A DNA stretch of 64,000 nt from an uncultured Roseicyclus sp. (GTDB lineage Bacteria > Pseudomonadota > Alphaproteobacteria > Rhodobacterales > Rhodobacteraceae): contig CANLEH010000004.1 of assembly GCA_947489665.1 (NCBI GenBank), positions 248,001-312,000 of the forward strand, given 5' to 3'. The first letter of the stretch is position 1. Each line of letters starts with the position of its first letter. The notes below the pieces were generated by a model, which was not told where the DNA came from, ran no database searches, and saw only the letters and a program-made list of their open reading frames with translations. This document shows positions 61,986 to 64,000 of the stretch, in pieces. The translations under genes were made by a program, and so were the position numbers.

Positions 61986-62017
61986 CTTCCTTGGATCGTC
62001 GGGCAGCTCGTGCCGTG

Positions 62018-62545
62018 TCAGTCGAACACCTCGCCCGGATCGACACCCCAGAGCGCGGCGGTCTGGACCCAGCCGCGATAGCCGCCGACCTCCATCAGGC
62101 ACCAATCGGGTTGGCATTCGTCGAGCCGCCCGGTGACGCCAAGTTCGGCATGGGCACGGATCGTCGAGGTCAGGTCAGGGCGGGAGTAGAGGGGGAGCAT
62201 GTCGATCTCGACTATCGCGGAGCGCTCGCCCGACAGGAGCGAATAGTGCATCCAGCCGCCCGCGCCGTCGCGGTCGACCACGCGGCGCCAATGGCCGTGT
62301 TCGGCCACGATCATCATCGGCATGTTGCGGCGGGTGAAGACCCAGTCGATGCGGTGGGAACGGGACGGGCCGCGGCGGGCATTGCCCTCGGACGCGCGCA
62401 TCGAGACGTAGCGCGGGATCGGGAAGCCGGTGACGGGGCCAACTCGTTCCGGCGCGGCTTCGGTCGTTTGGGCCACGGATGTGGTGGGCGCCAGAGCAAA
62501 GGTGCAAAGAAAAAGTGTGACAAAGCCGATAAGGGCGTTGCGCAT
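62018..62545 (-). CDS. Periplasmic SH3-domain protein
   Basis: A 175-residue protein with Sec signal MRNALIGFVTLFLCTFALAP. Two SH3-like units follow, the first with VSMRASEGNARRGPSRSHRIDWVFTRRNMPMMIVAEHGHWRRVVDRDG and the second with YSRPDLTSTIRAHAELGVTG ending in GGYRGWVQ. Bacterial SH3 domains of this kind usually bind peptidoglycan or cell-wall enzymes. It lies in divergent orientation to the D-2-hydroxyacid dehydrogenase. Confidence 0.83.
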   Translation of the reverse strand: MRNALIGFVTLFLCTFALAPTTSVAQTTEAAPERVGPVTGFPIPRYVSMRASEGNARRGPSRSHRIDWVFTRRNMPMMIVAEHGHWRRVVDRDGAGGWMHYSLLSGERSAIVEIDMLPLYSRPDLTSTIRAHAELGVTGRLDECQPDWCLMEVGGYRGWVQTAALWGVDPGEVFD

Positions 62546-62678
62546 GGGTTCCTGCCTCGAATCCAATGACCCGTACTGGGCCAGACGTGTCCTCAATCGT
62601 TCCAGTGATCTTGCGCCACCGGTAACGATAGGAGAGTGTCACGGGAGAGGGCCAAAACCAAGCGTTCGGAGAAGAAGC

Positions 62679-63665
62679 ATGGCAGGTGAGCGGTTAAGTG
62701 TTGTCGTTACGCGACGGTTGCCAGAGGCGGTCGAGACACGGATGAGCGAATTGTTCGACGTGGAATTGCGCGAAGATGACAGCCCCATGAGCCGCGAAGA
62801 TCTGGTGGCCGCAATGGGGCGGGCGGATGTTTTGGTGCCCTGTATCGCCGACAAGATCGACGGTGGGATGCTGGGCCAGGCCCGGGATCGGCTGAAGCTG
62901 ATCGCGAATTTTGGCGCGGGTGTGGACCATATTGACGTGTCCACCGCGCGGCAAAGGGGCATTTTAGTGAGCAACACGCCCGGTGTGATGACGGACGACA
63001 CCGCCGATATGGTCATGGCGCTGATGCTTGGTGTGTTGCGGCGGGTGCCCGAGGGCATGGCCACGATGCAGGCCGGAAACTGGGAGGGCTGGTCGCCCAC
63101 GGCGTTCATGGGCGGGCGCATTGCGGGCAAGCGGCTGGGCATTCTGGGCATGGGCCGGATCGGGCAGGCCGTGGCGCGGCGGGCGGCGGCGTTCGGGATG
63201 CAGGTGCACTACCACAACCGGCGTAGGCTGCATTCCGAGACGGAGACCGAGTTGCAGGCGACCTATTGGGAAAGCCTCGACCAGATGATCGCGCGGATGG
63301 ATGTGGTGAGCGTGAACTGCCCCCATACGCCAAGCACGTTCCACCTGATGAATGCGCGGCGGCTGAAGCTGATGAAGCCGGAGGCGGTGATCGTGAACAC
63401 CTCGCGCGGGGAGGTGATCGACGAGAATGCGCTGACGCGGATGCTGCGCGCCGGTGATATTGCGGGGGCGGGTCTGGACGTGTTCGAGAAGGGGCGCGAG
63501 GTGAACCCGCGCCTGCGCGATCTGCAGAACGTCGTGTTGCTGCCGCATATGGGATCGTCCACGCGAGAGGGGCGGATCGAGATGGGCGAGAAGGTTCTGA
63601 TCAACATCAAGACCTTCGCCGATGGGCACAGGCCGCCGGATCTGGTTGTGCCGAGCATGCTGTGA
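62679..63665 (+). CDS. D-2-hydroxyacid dehydrogenase (glyoxylate/hydroxypyruvate reductase-like)
   Basis: A 328-residue NAD-dependent enzyme of the 2-hydroxyacid family. It has GILGMGRIGQAVARRA (NAD loop), NTSRGEVIDENAL (catalytic Arg), Glu in DVFEKGREVNPRL and His in LLPHMGSSTREGR. It should act on glyoxylate, hydroxypyruvate or D-glycerate. The start at 62679 has GGAGAAG upstream. An isomerase of the same pathway lies at 7.3 kb. Its stop overlaps the next GTG start by four bases. Confidence 0.92.
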   Translation: MAGERLSVVVTRRLPEAVETRMSELFDVELREDDSPMSREDLVAAMGRADVLVPCIADKIDGGMLGQARDRLKLIANFGAGVDHIDVSTARQRGILVSNTPGVMTDDTADMVMALMLGVLRRVPEGMATMQAGNWEGWSPTAFMGGRIAGKRLGILGMGRIGQAVARRAAAFGMQVHYHNRRRLHSETETELQATYWESLDQMIARMDVVSVNCPHTPSTFHLMNARRLKLMKPEAVIVNTSRGEVIDENALTRMLRAGDIAGAGLDVFEKGREVNPRLRDLQNVVLLPHMGSSTREGRIEMGEKVLINIKTFADGHRPPDLVVPSML

Positions 63666-64000
63666 GTGAGCGCAGGGAACCTCCGCTAAAGGCACCGGAG
63701 CGACCGGTGGATGCGGAGCGCCCTGTTTTGCAGGGTGAGCGTCGCGGCGATGCGCCGAAGGGGCAGAGAGCCGGATTGCGGCCCGTGATTTTTGCGATTG
63801 TCGGCTTGGTGTGTCTGGTCGTGGGCGCGTGGGACCTTGTGCGGGGCGGCGGGATAAACCCGGCCTTGCCGCCAGCGGTGGATGCGGCGGAGGATGTCGC
63901 CGTGGTGACGGCGGGGGTCTACGTGAGCTTGCGCGCGATCAACGCGGCTTTGTCGGCGGCGCAGGAGGTGGAGGTCGGCGCCTCCATCGGGGCGCAGGCG
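63662..64000 (+). CDS. Membrane protein of unknown function, N-terminal fragment
   Basis: A gene continuing past the window end; 113 residues visible. GTG at 63662 overlaps the dehydrogenase stop. A Pro/Arg/Glu-rich cytoplasmic start (about 1-42) is followed by one hydrophobic helix (RPVIFAIVGLVCLVVGAWDLV) and an Ala/Val-rich region (VDAAEDVAVVTAGVYVSLRA). No family recognised from the fragment. Confidence 0.55.
   Translation, partial: MSERREPPLKAPERPVDAERPVLQGERRGDAPKGQRAGLRPVIFAIVGLVCLVVGAWDLVRGGGINPALPPAVDAAEDVAVVTAGVYVSLRAINAALSAAQEVEVGASIGAQA

Larger units (their letters stand above)
61807..62017. other. Palindrome-rich convergent intergenic region
   Basis: A 211-base gap between the ends of two convergent genes, with no promoter expected on either side. 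It is unusual in holding five GACCA-nn-TGGTC palindromes and one ATTTTTCGCGAAAAAT palindrome. No gene is apparent. Confidence 0.6.

Overview
The window looks like a chromosomal segment of a GC-rich alphaproteobacterium of the Rhodobacteraceae (Roseobacter lineage). This is inferred from gene content: a two-lipoyl-domain SucB, TIGR02300 and TIGR02186 proteins, an RpoH-type sigma factor, a TsaB-RimI-NifU block, ectoine-degradation genes, and dispersed GGGGGCGCTGCCCCC repeats of a kind I associate with this family. No gene order was compared with a reference genome. Nearly all the sequence is coding. No gap exceeds 300 bases. I saw no prophage, insertion sequence, CRISPR array or rRNA operon. One tRNA gene, tRNA-Ala(GGC), is present.

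Layout. 1-4.6 kb: end of sucA, then sucB, a Tat-exported MsrB-like protein, a MAPEG protein and lpdA (2-oxoglutarate dehydrogenase locus). 4.7-9.3 kb: secreted hypothetical, GntR regulator, zinc metallopeptidase, acidic TIGR02300 protein, tRNA-Ala, hydroxypyruvate isomerase, WS/DGAT-like acyltransferase. 9.3-12 kb: ECF sigma factor coupled to a membrane-anchored von Willebrand A protein. 12.2-16.7 kb: TauE/SafE exporter with TIGR02186 partner, SnoaL-like protein, SDR, RecD-like helicase. 17.1-21.4 kb: ectoine catabolism (doeB, doeA), DUF1801 protein, class III aminotransferase. 21.5-25.4 kb: a tight five-gene operon with two zinc-ribbon DUF4178 proteins, a tiny membrane protein, DUF350 and a membrane-embedded spermidine synthase-like protein. 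This is the best candidate here for a poorly described system. 25.5-27 kb: an esterase and ring-cleavage dioxygenase pair resembling Bacillus MhqD/MhqO.

27.3-32.9 kb: a BMP-family (nucleoside-type) ABC importer with a LysE-type exporter gene embedded between its two permease genes. 33-37.6 kb: rimI, tsaB, GFA protein, NFU-type Fe-S protein, a type II NADH dehydrogenase fused to a cyclic-nucleotide-binding domain, and a universal stress protein. 37.7-41.8 kb: branched-chain aminotransferase, glyoxalase-fold dioxygenase, trpS, a catalytically dead rhomboid, a secreted hypothetical. 41.8-48.8 kb: murJ, glnD, an LpoA-like lipoprotein, divergent rsmI and a YraN-like reading frame. 48.8-55.2 kb: gshB, alpha/beta hydrolase, comM-like ATPase, GST, CobC-like phosphatase, cobU, rpoH. 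55.3-64 kb: coaBC, dut, a membrane-anchored ThiF/MoeB protein, an amino-acid-type ABC binding protein and permease, an M3 peptidase, an SH3 protein, a D-2-hydroxyacid dehydrogenase and the start of a membrane protein.

Small-scale structure beyond genes includes three copies of a hairpin-rich repeat, each placed just after the stop codon of a minus-strand gene, and a cluster of five GACCA-nn-TGGTC palindromes in a convergent intergenic region (61871-61985). All functional calls come from reading the sequence. No database search was run.
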